Shown here piece by piece: positions 1 to 4,861 of a stretch of 5,534 nt of DNA (the first letter of the stretch is position 1; the number at the start of each line of letters is the position of its first letter). Where the stretch lies: the NCBI GenBank assembly GCA_031283745.1, contig JAITBH010000051.1, positions 1 through 5,534 on the forward strand, given 5' to 3'. A program made the position numbers and the translations under genes. The notes beneath the pieces are model-generated. The model did not search any database. It saw only the letters and a list, made by a program, of their open reading frames with translations, and was not told the DNA's origin. The stretch is from Candidatus Ectomicrobium neotermitis. Lineage in GTDB: Bacteria; Elusimicrobiota; Endomicrobiia; Endomicrobiales; Endomicrobiaceae.

Positions 1-200
1 ATATGTCTTTGTTAGTTGATGCTGTTGACTTTCTTGTTTATCAGAAACCCCTACCGCCCCACTACAAAAATCATAAATTAAAAGGCTTTTATTCTGGTTG
101 CTGGGAATGCCACATAACACCCGACTGGATTTTAATCTACAGAATCAACCACGACACTCTTGACTTACTCCGAACAGGCACCCACGCCGACCTGTTTTGA
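1..200 (+). CDS. yafQ: YafQ-family toxin (RelE superfamily mRNA endonuclease), 5'-truncated by window edge
   Basis: This is the C-terminal part of a YafQ-type toxin, a ribosome-dependent mRNA endonuclease that is normally neutralised by a DinJ/RelB-like antitoxin. The visible 65 residues align with E. coli YafQ (92 aa) as I remember it, and every catalytic position seems kept. Numbering from the codon at 3, H24, H37, D41, W42, R57, H61 and F65 match YafQ H50, H63, D67, W68, R83, H87 and F91. The motifs PDWILIY and RTGTHADLF are diagnostic. The ATG at 3 is probably an internal Met: the reading frame is open to the left edge and about 25-30 N-terminal residues, with the first helices, would lie outside. 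The antitoxin gene is expected immediately upstream, also outside. The gene converges on uvrD. Nothing in the visible part suggests decay, so the toxin looks active. RelE-family membership is near certain; the YafQ subgroup is very likely. Confidence 0.9.
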   Translation, partial: MSLLVDAVDFLVYQKPLPPHYKNHKLKGFYSGCWECHITPDWILIYRINHDTLDLLRTGTHADLF

Positions 201-241
201 TTGTCAAAAGCTTATCTGAGTAACCTCATTGTTGAGTGTCC

Positions 242-267
242 CCCAATTGCCCTAATCGTGGGTTTTT
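242..267 (+). terminator. Weak candidate intrinsic terminator after the toxin gene
   Basis: The arm CCCAATT (242-248) can pair with AAT (254-256) and TGGG (259-262), with a 2-nt bulge and a 5-nt loop. Five T residues (263-267) follow directly. It starts about 42 bases after the toxin stop and points the right way. The stem is short and bulged, so it may be weak or fortuitous. Confidence 0.35.
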
Positions 268-374
268 ACCAACTCCGCACCATTCCACCGATAAATTCCG
301 TTACCGTTTGCCCCTGCAAAAAACGACCCCGTTGATGTTTTCCAAAAGCGATTATTTGTTTGCCAGTCAAGTTT

Positions 375-404
375 GTCGCCTGCCACCTTCCTATCGGCGG
401 GTTC
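375..404. repeat. G/C-rich palindromic repeat, copy A (degenerate)
   Basis: Copy A begins GTCGCCTGCC, continues through CCTTCC, and ends GGCGGGTTC. It matches copy B (456-486) over its whole length apart from a few substitutions and one indel. The CCACC and GGCGG arms here are imperfect, so the hairpin of copy B is partly broken. Just beyond it, CCTGCC (410-415) and GGCAGG (424-429) form a separate 6-bp stem with an 8-nt loop. The pattern resembles the short REP-like palindromic elements found between genes in many bacteria; mobility and function are unknown. Confidence 0.55.
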
Positions 405-455
405 ACTAACCTGCCAAGAGACAGGCAGGCATGCCACTAATCACTTGCCGTTTTT

Positions 456-486
456 GTCGCCTGCCCGCCTTCCGTTTGGCGGGTTC
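456..486. repeat. G/C-rich palindromic repeat, copy B
   Basis: Copy B shares GTCGCCTGCC, CCTTCC and GGCGGGTTC with copy A, 81 bp away. It contains a perfect stem, CCCGCC (464-469) with GGCGGG (478-483), around an 8-nt loop. It lies 44-74 bases past the uvrD stop. No T-run follows the stem on either strand, so it does not look like a canonical intrinsic terminator. It may protect the 3' end of the uvrD message, or be a REP-like element seeded there. Confidence 0.55.
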
Positions 487-491
487 CCTTT

Positions 492-517
492 CGTTCCCTG
501 ATCCCTCAGGTGGAACG
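492..517. other. Strong hairpin just downstream of uvrD
   Basis: CGTTCC (492-497) pairs with GGAACG (512-517), and CTGA (498-501) pairs with TCAG (506-509). This makes a 10-bp stem with a 2-nt bulge and a TCCC loop. It lies 13-38 bases beyond the uvrD stop codon. Neither strand has a T tract after it, so I call it a structured 3' region rather than an intrinsic terminator. It could block 3' exonucleases in the uvrD transcript or act with a factor-dependent terminator. Confidence 0.5.
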
Positions 518-529
518 CCTGCAAAGCCG

Positions 530-2695
530 TTAAACTGTCGTAAGGTTAGCGGCTTTTGCGAGCAGTTTTTTCCACTGGCCGTTTTCAAACAAAACAACAA
601 GTTTTAGGTCAGAGCCTGTCCCGCTTTTTTCAATAATTTTTCCCTTGCCAAAAAGTTGATGGGACACCCAAACTCCTATCTGGTATGGCGAATCATCTTT
701 TGCAGGGCTTGGCAAAGCAAAATGCGACATCTCGTTTTCCGACTTATATTTAACCTGCACACCCCTGAGCGGGAAGCGGTTTGTAGTCGGAAAAAACTCG
801 TCCTTAAACCCTGCCTCGTGTATAAATCTTGAAGCCATTCTCATCATTCTTTTTCCATACAAAGTTCTCTCTCTGGCCCAGCAAAGGTAAAGATGTTTTT
901 GTGCACGGGTCATCCCCACATACATAAGCCGTCTTTCCTCCTCCAACTCTTTAATGTCAAAAGCGGCCTCCCCAATCGGAAAAAGTTGCTCCTCAAGCCC
1001 GCATATAAAAACCCTCTCAAACTCCAAGCCCTTTGCAAGATGGAGGGTCGTCAAAACAACTTTGTTTTTGGACTCTTTATCATCTGCCCCCTCAAGGTCC
1101 TCCCCGTCGCTCACCAAAGCACTCTGCGTCAAATATCCCAAAAGAGAAGTGTCGGGGGAACGTCTTTGAAAGTCCTCGATAGCTGAAATAAGTTCTTGAA
1201 TGTTTTCTATTTTTGCCCTTGCCTCTGATGTGTCCTCAAGCTCAAGCTCGCTCAAATATCCACTCAAAACTATTGCTTTTTGTGCTATCGACTTAACATC
1301 TTCAGTCTCTTTTTGAACTATCAACTTCTCAATCAGCTCAGCAAAAGCCTTTATCGCTCTTTGAGCTTTCGGTGTTATCCCCAGCCCCTCCATAAAAGAA
1401 AAAATTCTCCATATCGAAGTATTTTGTCTTGCCGCCTCTGCCTCAAGTGCCGCCATAGTTGTTTTCCCGATACCCCGATGAGGAACATTTATTATTCGTT
1501 TTAAGCTGATATTGTCGTTGGGGTTACTGATGAGTTTTAGGTAAGCCATAATGTTTTTAATTTCTGCCCGCTCATAAAATTTCAAAGTCCCAAAGATGAG
1601 ATACGGAATCCCGCTCCGCCTAAAAGCGTCCTCAAAAACTCTCGACTGAGCATTTGTCCGATAAAAAACAGCAAACCCGCTATAGTCTTTTGTCGAGGCG
1701 GCATTTATCGAAATCATCTCAGCAACCTTGTTAGCCTCATCATTTTCATCGAATGCCTTTATCACATCAAGCGACCCATCGTCAGGGTTATCAGTCCACA
1801 ATTTTTTCTCCACTCTTTGCACATTATTTTTCACCACTTTCCACGCAGTCGAAAGTATCTGCGGGGTTGAGCGATAATTTTGCTCTAGCTTGATAGATTT
1901 TGCATTGGGGTAATCCTGCTTAAATTCCAAAATGTTTGAAATGTCAGCACCCCTCCAAGAATACACGGATTGATCATCATCTCCGACGACACAGATATTG
2001 GTGTGCTTTTGCGCCAACAGTTTTGCGAGCATATATTGTGCGGGATTTGTGTCTTGATATTCGTCGATAAGAATATACCGAAACCTCTCCCGATATTTTT
2101 CAAGCGTTTGCTGATGATTTTGAAAAGCCAAAACGGTTTTCATAATCAGGTCTCCAAAGTCTAAAGCATTGGCTGCCTCAAGCTTGCTTTGATAGAGGCT
2201 GTAAACATTAAAAAGTACATCGTCCATCTGCTCCGACGGTAGCAGCAAACTGTCTTTTGCCCTGCTGATTTTGTCTACAAGTGTGGTTGGCTTAAACTTT
2301 TTGTCGTCGATGTTTAATTCATTGATGCAGGCTTTGACGAGATTTTTCTGATCCCCGTAACCGTAGATAGTAAAGTCGGGATTTAAGCCAATATCTTTTG
2401 CCTCCGCCCGCAAAAGTCTGCAGCCAAAAGAGTGGAATGTAGAAATAAAAACGCCCCTGCCCACAGACGGCGCAAGGGTTTCTATCCTGTTTTTCATTTC
2501 ATTGGCGGCTTTGTTGGTAAAAGTTACTCCTAAAATTGAACTTGGAGGGACAGATTTTTCAAGCAGGTAAGCGATTCGGTAGGTTAAAACTCTGGTTTTT
2601 CCGGTGCCGGCGCCCGCAAAAATTATCAACGGGCCGTCGGTATGCATAACTGCTTCTTTTTGAGCGGGATTTAATGTTTCGAATGTTTTTGTCAT
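530..2695 (-). CDS. uvrD: UvrD/PcrA-type superfamily 1A DNA helicase
   Basis: This is an ATP-dependent 3'-5' DNA helicase for nucleotide excision and mismatch repair and for clearing RecA or stalled polymerases. At 721 residues it is family-typical (E. coli UvrD is 720), and all SF1A motifs are present. They are: Q motif LNPAQKEAV (8-16), Walker A AGAGTGKT (27-34), Ia around 56-67, Ib STFHSFG (85-91), Walker B/motif II DEYQDTN (211-217), III GDDDQSVYSWRGA (238-250), IV EQNYRS (271-276), V LHLAKGLEF (551-559) and VI EEERRLMYVGMTRA (585-598). Motif V has Leu where HSAKG or HAAKG is usual. Residues about 671-717 form a Tudor-like tail with GKGKIIEKSGTG, which in PcrA contacts RNA polymerase. The ATG at 2695 is chosen because the Q motif starts seven residues in and the next Met (17) would remove it. 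No Shine-Dalgarno precedes it, and a -10 box lies 7 nt upstream. PcrA and Rep are the alternative names; the Tudor tail favours UvrD/PcrA. Confidence 0.96.
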   Translation of the reverse strand: MTKTFETLNPAQKEAVMHTDGPLIIFAGAGTGKTRVLTYRIAYLLEKSVPPSSILGVTFTNKAANEMKNRIETLAPSVGRGVFISTFHSFGCRLLRAEAKDIGLNPDFTIYGYGDQKNLVKACINELNIDDKKFKPTTLVDKISRAKDSLLLPSEQMDDVLFNVYSLYQSKLEAANALDFGDLIMKTVLAFQNHQQTLEKYRERFRYILIDEYQDTNPAQYMLAKLLAQKHTNICVVGDDDQSVYSWRGADISNILEFKQDYPNAKSIKLEQNYRSTPQILSTAWKVVKNNVQRVEKKLWTDNPDDGSLDVIKAFDENDEANKVAEMISINAASTKDYSGFAVFYRTNAQSRVFEDAFRRSGIPYLIFGTLKFYERAEIKNIMAYLKLISNPNDNISLKRIINVPHRGIGKTTMAALEAEAARQNTSIWRIFSFMEGLGITPKAQRAIKAFAELIEKLIVQKETEDVKSIAQKAIVLSGYLSELELEDTSEARAKIENIQELISAIEDFQRRSPDTSLLGYLTQSALVSDGEDLEGADDKESKNKVVLTTLHLAKGLEFERVFICGLEEQLFPIGEAAFDIKELEEERRLMYVGMTRAQKHLYLCWARERTLYGKRMMRMASRFIHEAGFKDEFFPTTNRFPLRGVQVKYKSENEMSHFALPSPAKDDSPYQIGVWVSHQLFGKGKIIEKSGTGSDLKLVVLFENGQWKKLLAKAANLTTV

Positions 2696-2702
2696 AGCGT
2701 CG

Positions 2703-2711
2703 ATTATAGCA
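2703..2711 (-). promoter_or_regulatory. Extended -10 promoter of uvrD, predicting a leaderless mRNA
   Basis: Read on the minus strand, TGCTATAAT is a perfect extended -10 (TG-n-TATAAT). Only seven bases, CGACGCT, separate it from the A of the uvrD ATG, so transcription should begin at or one base before the start codon. There is no Shine-Dalgarno, which agrees with a leaderless message. No TTGACA-like -35 is visible; with a 17-bp spacer that position reads ACAGGG, and the extended -10 may compensate. Confidence 0.75.
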
Positions 2712-2732
2712 AAAACAGCCTCAGCCCCTGTT

Positions 2733-2741
2733 TGGTATAAT
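2733..2741 (+). promoter_or_regulatory. Extended -10 promoter of the oxidoreductase-tgt unit
   Basis: TGGTATAAT is a perfect extended -10 box. Transcription should start near 2748, leaving a short leader of about 24 nt that carries the Shine-Dalgarno at 2758-2765. The -35 position (2712-2717, AAAACA, 18-bp spacer) only half matches consensus. This is the only promoter I can see for the three genes to the right. Confidence 0.75.
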
Positions 2742-2757
2742 CAGCTCATCAAATCAC

Positions 2758-2765
2758 AAAGGAGG
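2758..2765 (+). promoter_or_regulatory. Strong Shine-Dalgarno of oxidoreductase copy 1
   Basis: AAAGGAGG with a 6-nt spacer precedes the ATG at 2772. It fixes that start and contrasts with uvrD, which has no ribosome binding site. The same sequence recurs at 3807-3814 because it lies inside the duplicated unit. Confidence 0.9.
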
Positions 2766-2771
2766 AAGTTT

Positions 2772-3824
2772 ATGAGAGTAGCTGTTATCGGGTCGGGCAT
2801 CATCGTCGACAAGTTTATCGAGGCGTTAAAGATGACAAAAGGAGCAAGCTTGGAGGCGGTTTTTTCAAGAACAGACGAGCGGGCATCGGCATTTGCCACC
2901 AAGCACAGTGCAAAAAAGTTCTATTCCGATATGGACACAATGCTCCAAGATCCAGACATCGATACTATTTATATAGCCTCGCCAAACAGTCTGCATTTTG
3001 AACATTCAAAAAAAGCTTTGCAGGCAGGCAAAAATGTCATCAATGAAAAACCTTTCACCTCAACCCTTCAGGAAACCAAAGAACTTTTCGATCTCGCCAA
3101 AACCCAAAATCGTTTTATCTTTGAAGCCATCACAACGATACACTTGCCAAACTATCAGATCATCAAAGACAACCTCTCGCGTTGCGGCAATATCAAAATC
3201 CTGACATTAAATTTTTCCCAATTTTCAAAACGTTATCTCACCTATATGGCGGGTCAGCAGACAAACATTTTTGATCCAAAATTTTCAGGCGGATCGCTTT
3301 ACGACATCAATGTCTATAACATTCATTTTGTCGTCGGGCTGCTGGGCAAGCCCAAGTCGTATAAATATTATCCAAACATCGGCACGACTGGGGTTGATAC
3401 CAGTGGAGTTTTGATTATGGTTTATGACAATTTCGTCGCAAATTTGATCGCAGCAAAAGATTCCGAATCGGGCTATATGTTTTATGTTCAAGGCGACAAA
3501 GGCACGATAAGGGTTAGCGAGTCCTCAAGCGGGGTTTGCAAAAATGTCGGTCTGTTTTTGCAGGGCGATAGCCAGCCCGACGGCATTGCAAAGTTTGCAG
3601 GTTTTTCTATAGAGGACGCTTTTAGACCCATCGGCATAGAGCAAAAGCAGCATATGTCTTATGAGGTCGAAGCTTTTGCCGGCATAATTAAAAATAATGA
3701 TTTTGCAGCTTATGAAAAGTTGAAAAAGCAAACCCTTGATGTTATGGAAATTCTTTACAACTGCCGCATAGACGCAGGCATAAAATTTAGCTCAGACGAT
3801 CTTTCCAAAGGAGGAAGTTTATGA
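2772..3824 (+). CDS. Gfo/Idh/MocA family oxidoreductase, tandem copy 1
   Basis: This is a soluble cytosolic NAD(P)-dependent dehydrogenase of 350 residues with the usual two-domain plan. The N-terminal Rossmann fold has the glycine loop GSG (7-9), an FSR segment (31-33) after strand 2 whose Ser-Arg suggests NADP, ASPNSLH (69-75) and EKP (92-94) with the likely catalytic Lys93. The C-terminal alpha/beta domain (about 125-346) has GGSLYDINVYNIHF (173-186). There Asp178 and Tyr182 occupy the catalytic Asp and +4 positions, a Tyr variant as in glucose-fructose oxidoreductase rather than the His of inositol dehydrogenase. Substrate is probably a sugar, polyol or related carbonyl; I cannot name it. 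A strong Shine-Dalgarno fixes the start. The last four residues, GGSL, are translated from copy 2's Shine-Dalgarno, and the TGA stop overlaps copy 2's ATG. By hand count the copies are about 81% identical, very unevenly. Confidence 0.92.
   Translation: MRVAVIGSGIIVDKFIEALKMTKGASLEAVFSRTDERASAFATKHSAKKFYSDMDTMLQDPDIDTIYIASPNSLHFEHSKKALQAGKNVINEKPFTSTLQETKELFDLAKTQNRFIFEAITTIHLPNYQIIKDNLSRCGNIKILTLNFSQFSKRYLTYMAGQQTNIFDPKFSGGSLYDINVYNIHFVVGLLGKPKSYKYYPNIGTTGVDTSGVLIMVYDNFVANLIAAKDSESGYMFYVQGDKGTIRVSESSSGVCKNVGLFLQGDSQPDGIAKFAGFSIEDAFRPIGIEQKQHMSYEVEAFAGIIKNNDFAAYEKLKKQTLDVMEILYNCRIDAGIKFSSDDLSKGGSL
3807..3814 (+). promoter_or_regulatory. Shine-Dalgarno of copy 2, embedded in the coding end of copy 1
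   Basis: AAAGGAGG with a 6-nt spacer before the ATG at 3821 is an exact copy of the site at 2758-2765. Here it also encodes Lys-Gly-Gly near the end of copy 1, so ribosomes finishing copy 1 cross the site and stop at the ATGA overlap. Copy 2 can therefore start both by direct binding and by coupled re-initiation. Confidence 0.88.
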
Positions 3825-4861
3825 GAGTAGCTACAATAGGAACAGGAATTACGAATAGGTTCATAGAAGCGTTGAAAATGACCAAAGGTGCATCATTGGA
3901 GGCGGTTTTTTCAAGAACACCTGAGCGAGCAAAAACATTTGCCGCAAAACAAGGTGTAAAAAAGTTCTATTCCGATATAGACAAAATGCTCCAAGATCCA
4001 GACATCGATACTATTTATATAGCTTCGCCAAACAGCCTGCATTTTGAACATTCAAAAAAAGCCTTGCAGGCGGGCAAAAATGTCATCAATGAAAAACCTT
4101 TCACCTCAACCTTGCAGGAAACCAAAAAACTTTTCGATCTTGCCCAAACCCAAAATCGTTTTATCTTTGAGGCCATCACAACGATACACTTGCCAAACTA
4201 TCAGATCATCAAAGACAACCTTCCCCGCTGCGGCAATATTAAGATGCTGACTTTAAACTTTTCTCAATTGCCACTCCGTTATTTTACCTATATGGCGGGC
4301 AAACAAGTGAATGTTTTTGACCCCGCTTTCTCAGGAGGTGCTCTTTATGACATCAATGTCTACAATATACATTTTACGCTTGGCTTGTTCGGCAGACCGA
4401 AGGCTTATAAGTATTATCCAAATATAGGTAAAACGGGCATTGATACCAGCGGGATTTTGATCTTTGTTTACGATGGTTTTATAGCGAACTTAATTGCAAC
4501 AAAAGATTCCGTGTCGGATTATGTGTTCTATGTTCAAGGAGATAAAGGGGTTATAAAGATAAGTGGATCCTCGCTCGGAGGTTGCAAAAATGTTGATTTA
4601 TTTTTGTATGAGGGAGCTAACCATCCTGGCGGAGTCGTTAAGCTTGACGGTTTTTCTATGGATGAGAAGTATACTTCCATCGGCATAGAGCAAAAGCAGC
4701 ATATGTCTTATGAGGTCGAAGCTTTTGCCGGCATAATTAAAAATAATGATTTTGCCGCTTATGAAAAGTTGAAAAAGCAAACCCTTGATGTTATGGAAAT
4801 TCTTTACAACTGCCGCATAGACGCAGGCATAAAATTTAGCTCAGACGAACTTTCCAAATGA
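3821..4861 (+). CDS. Gfo/Idh/MocA family oxidoreductase, tandem copy 2
   Basis: This is the 346-residue paralogue of the preceding gene, cytosolic and NAD(P)-dependent. Kept landmarks are the glycine loop GTG (7-9), FSR (30-32), EKP (91-93) with Lys92, and GGALYDINVYNIHF (172-185) with Asp177 and Tyr181. Relative to copy 1 it lacks one residue just after the glycine loop (GTGITNRF against GSGIIVDKF) and gains one near residue 264. By hand count, residues matching copy 1 codons 135-286, the core of the substrate domain, differ at 49 of 152 positions, while the last 60 differ at one. The pair may have different substrates or form mixed oligomers; this is inference. The stop codon overlaps the tgt start (ATGA). 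Its 3' end, without the GGSL tail, is probably the ancestral ending. Family assignment is firm; the substrate is unknown. Confidence 0.92.
   Translation: MRVATIGTGITNRFIEALKMTKGASLEAVFSRTPERAKTFAAKQGVKKFYSDIDKMLQDPDIDTIYIASPNSLHFEHSKKALQAGKNVINEKPFTSTLQETKKLFDLAQTQNRFIFEAITTIHLPNYQIIKDNLPRCGNIKMLTLNFSQLPLRYFTYMAGKQVNVFDPAFSGGALYDINVYNIHFTLGLFGRPKAYKYYPNIGKTGIDTSGILIFVYDGFIANLIATKDSVSDYVFYVQGDKGVIKISGSSLGGCKNVDLFLYEGANHPGGVVKLDGFSMDEKYTSIGIEQKQHMSYEVEAFAGIIKNNDFAAYEKLKKQTLDVMEILYNCRIDAGIKFSSDELSK

Larger units (their letters stand above)
201..529. other. Convergent intergenic region, no convincing gene
   Basis: This 329-bp gap lies between the toxin (+) and uvrD (-), which converge on it. I find no ORF with a ribosome binding site or a recognisable domain. 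A 61-codon minus-strand frame (252-437) has no family signature. Its first part is simply translation of the hairpin repeat; its last 25 or so residues (ending in the motif NGIYRWNG) vaguely recall beta-propeller repeats, which could be chance or a gene remnant. The right half (about 370-520) is rich in short G/C inverted repeats, while the left half is plainer sequence with one weak terminator candidate. Confidence 0.6.
2703..2741. promoter_or_regulatory. Imperfect dyad spanning both divergent -10 boxes
   Basis: AAACAG (2713-2718) and CTGTTT (2728-2733) are perfect inverted repeats with a 9-nt spacer centred at 2723. Outside them sit ATTATA (2703-2708) and TATAAT (2736-2741), also mirror images. 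Each half therefore reads CTGTTT, then 2 or 4 bases, then TATAATC. Each promoter's -35 zone falls at or beside the inner repeat arm of the other half. It could be a symmetric bidirectional promoter or a repressor operator coordinating uvrD with the oxidoreductase unit. Confidence 0.55.
2757..4854 (+). repeat. Tandem duplication, two 1049-bp units (2757-3805 and 3806-4854)
   Basis: Each unit runs from a CAAA tetranucleotide, through Shine-Dalgarno and ATG, to the codons before the next CAAA. CAAA occurs at 2757, 3806 and 4855, exactly 1049 bp apart, despite one codon deletion and one codon insertion that cancel. The first 27 bases of the units are identical. The junction TTTCCAAAGGAGG at 3802-3814 reads like a fusion of the unit's 3' flank (TTTCCAAATG, before tgt) to its 5' flank (CACAAAGGAGG). 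A duplication by recombination at a 4-base microhomology explains all three boundaries. Confidence 0.85.

Noticed and set aside
225..236. CTCA-TTGT-TGAG stem after the toxin gene
   Set aside because: There are only four base pairs and no T tract; too weak to call.
252..437. 61-codon minus-strand frame downstream of uvrD
   Set aside because: It has no ribosome binding site and no recognised domain, and its N-terminal part is translation of the hairpin repeat. I treat it as non-coding, with a faint chance of a gene remnant.
492..517. Hairpin as an intrinsic terminator of uvrD
   Set aside because: The stem is strong, but it is followed on the uvrD strand by AAAGGG, not a T tract, so it is recorded only as structure.
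406..600. 64-codon minus-strand frame overlapping the end of uvrD
   Set aside because: It overlaps the conserved Tudor-like tail of uvrD in another frame and consists mostly of repeat translation (PAKRKAGRRQK).
893..1186. 97-codon plus-strand frame inside uvrD
   Set aside because: It is antisense to helicase motifs V and VI, with no promoter, ribosome binding site or family signature; a shadow.
3525..3731. Minus-strand frame antisense to oxidoreductase copy 1, recurring in copy 2 (4598-4780)
   Set aside because: Its recurrence comes only from the duplication of the sense gene; there are no start signals and no recognisable protein.
2772..4861. Possible single frameshifted or fused gene instead of two paralogues
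   Set aside because: Both copies have full-length frames with complete cofactor and catalytic motifs and their own Shine-Dalgarno; the repeat is a whole-gene duplication.
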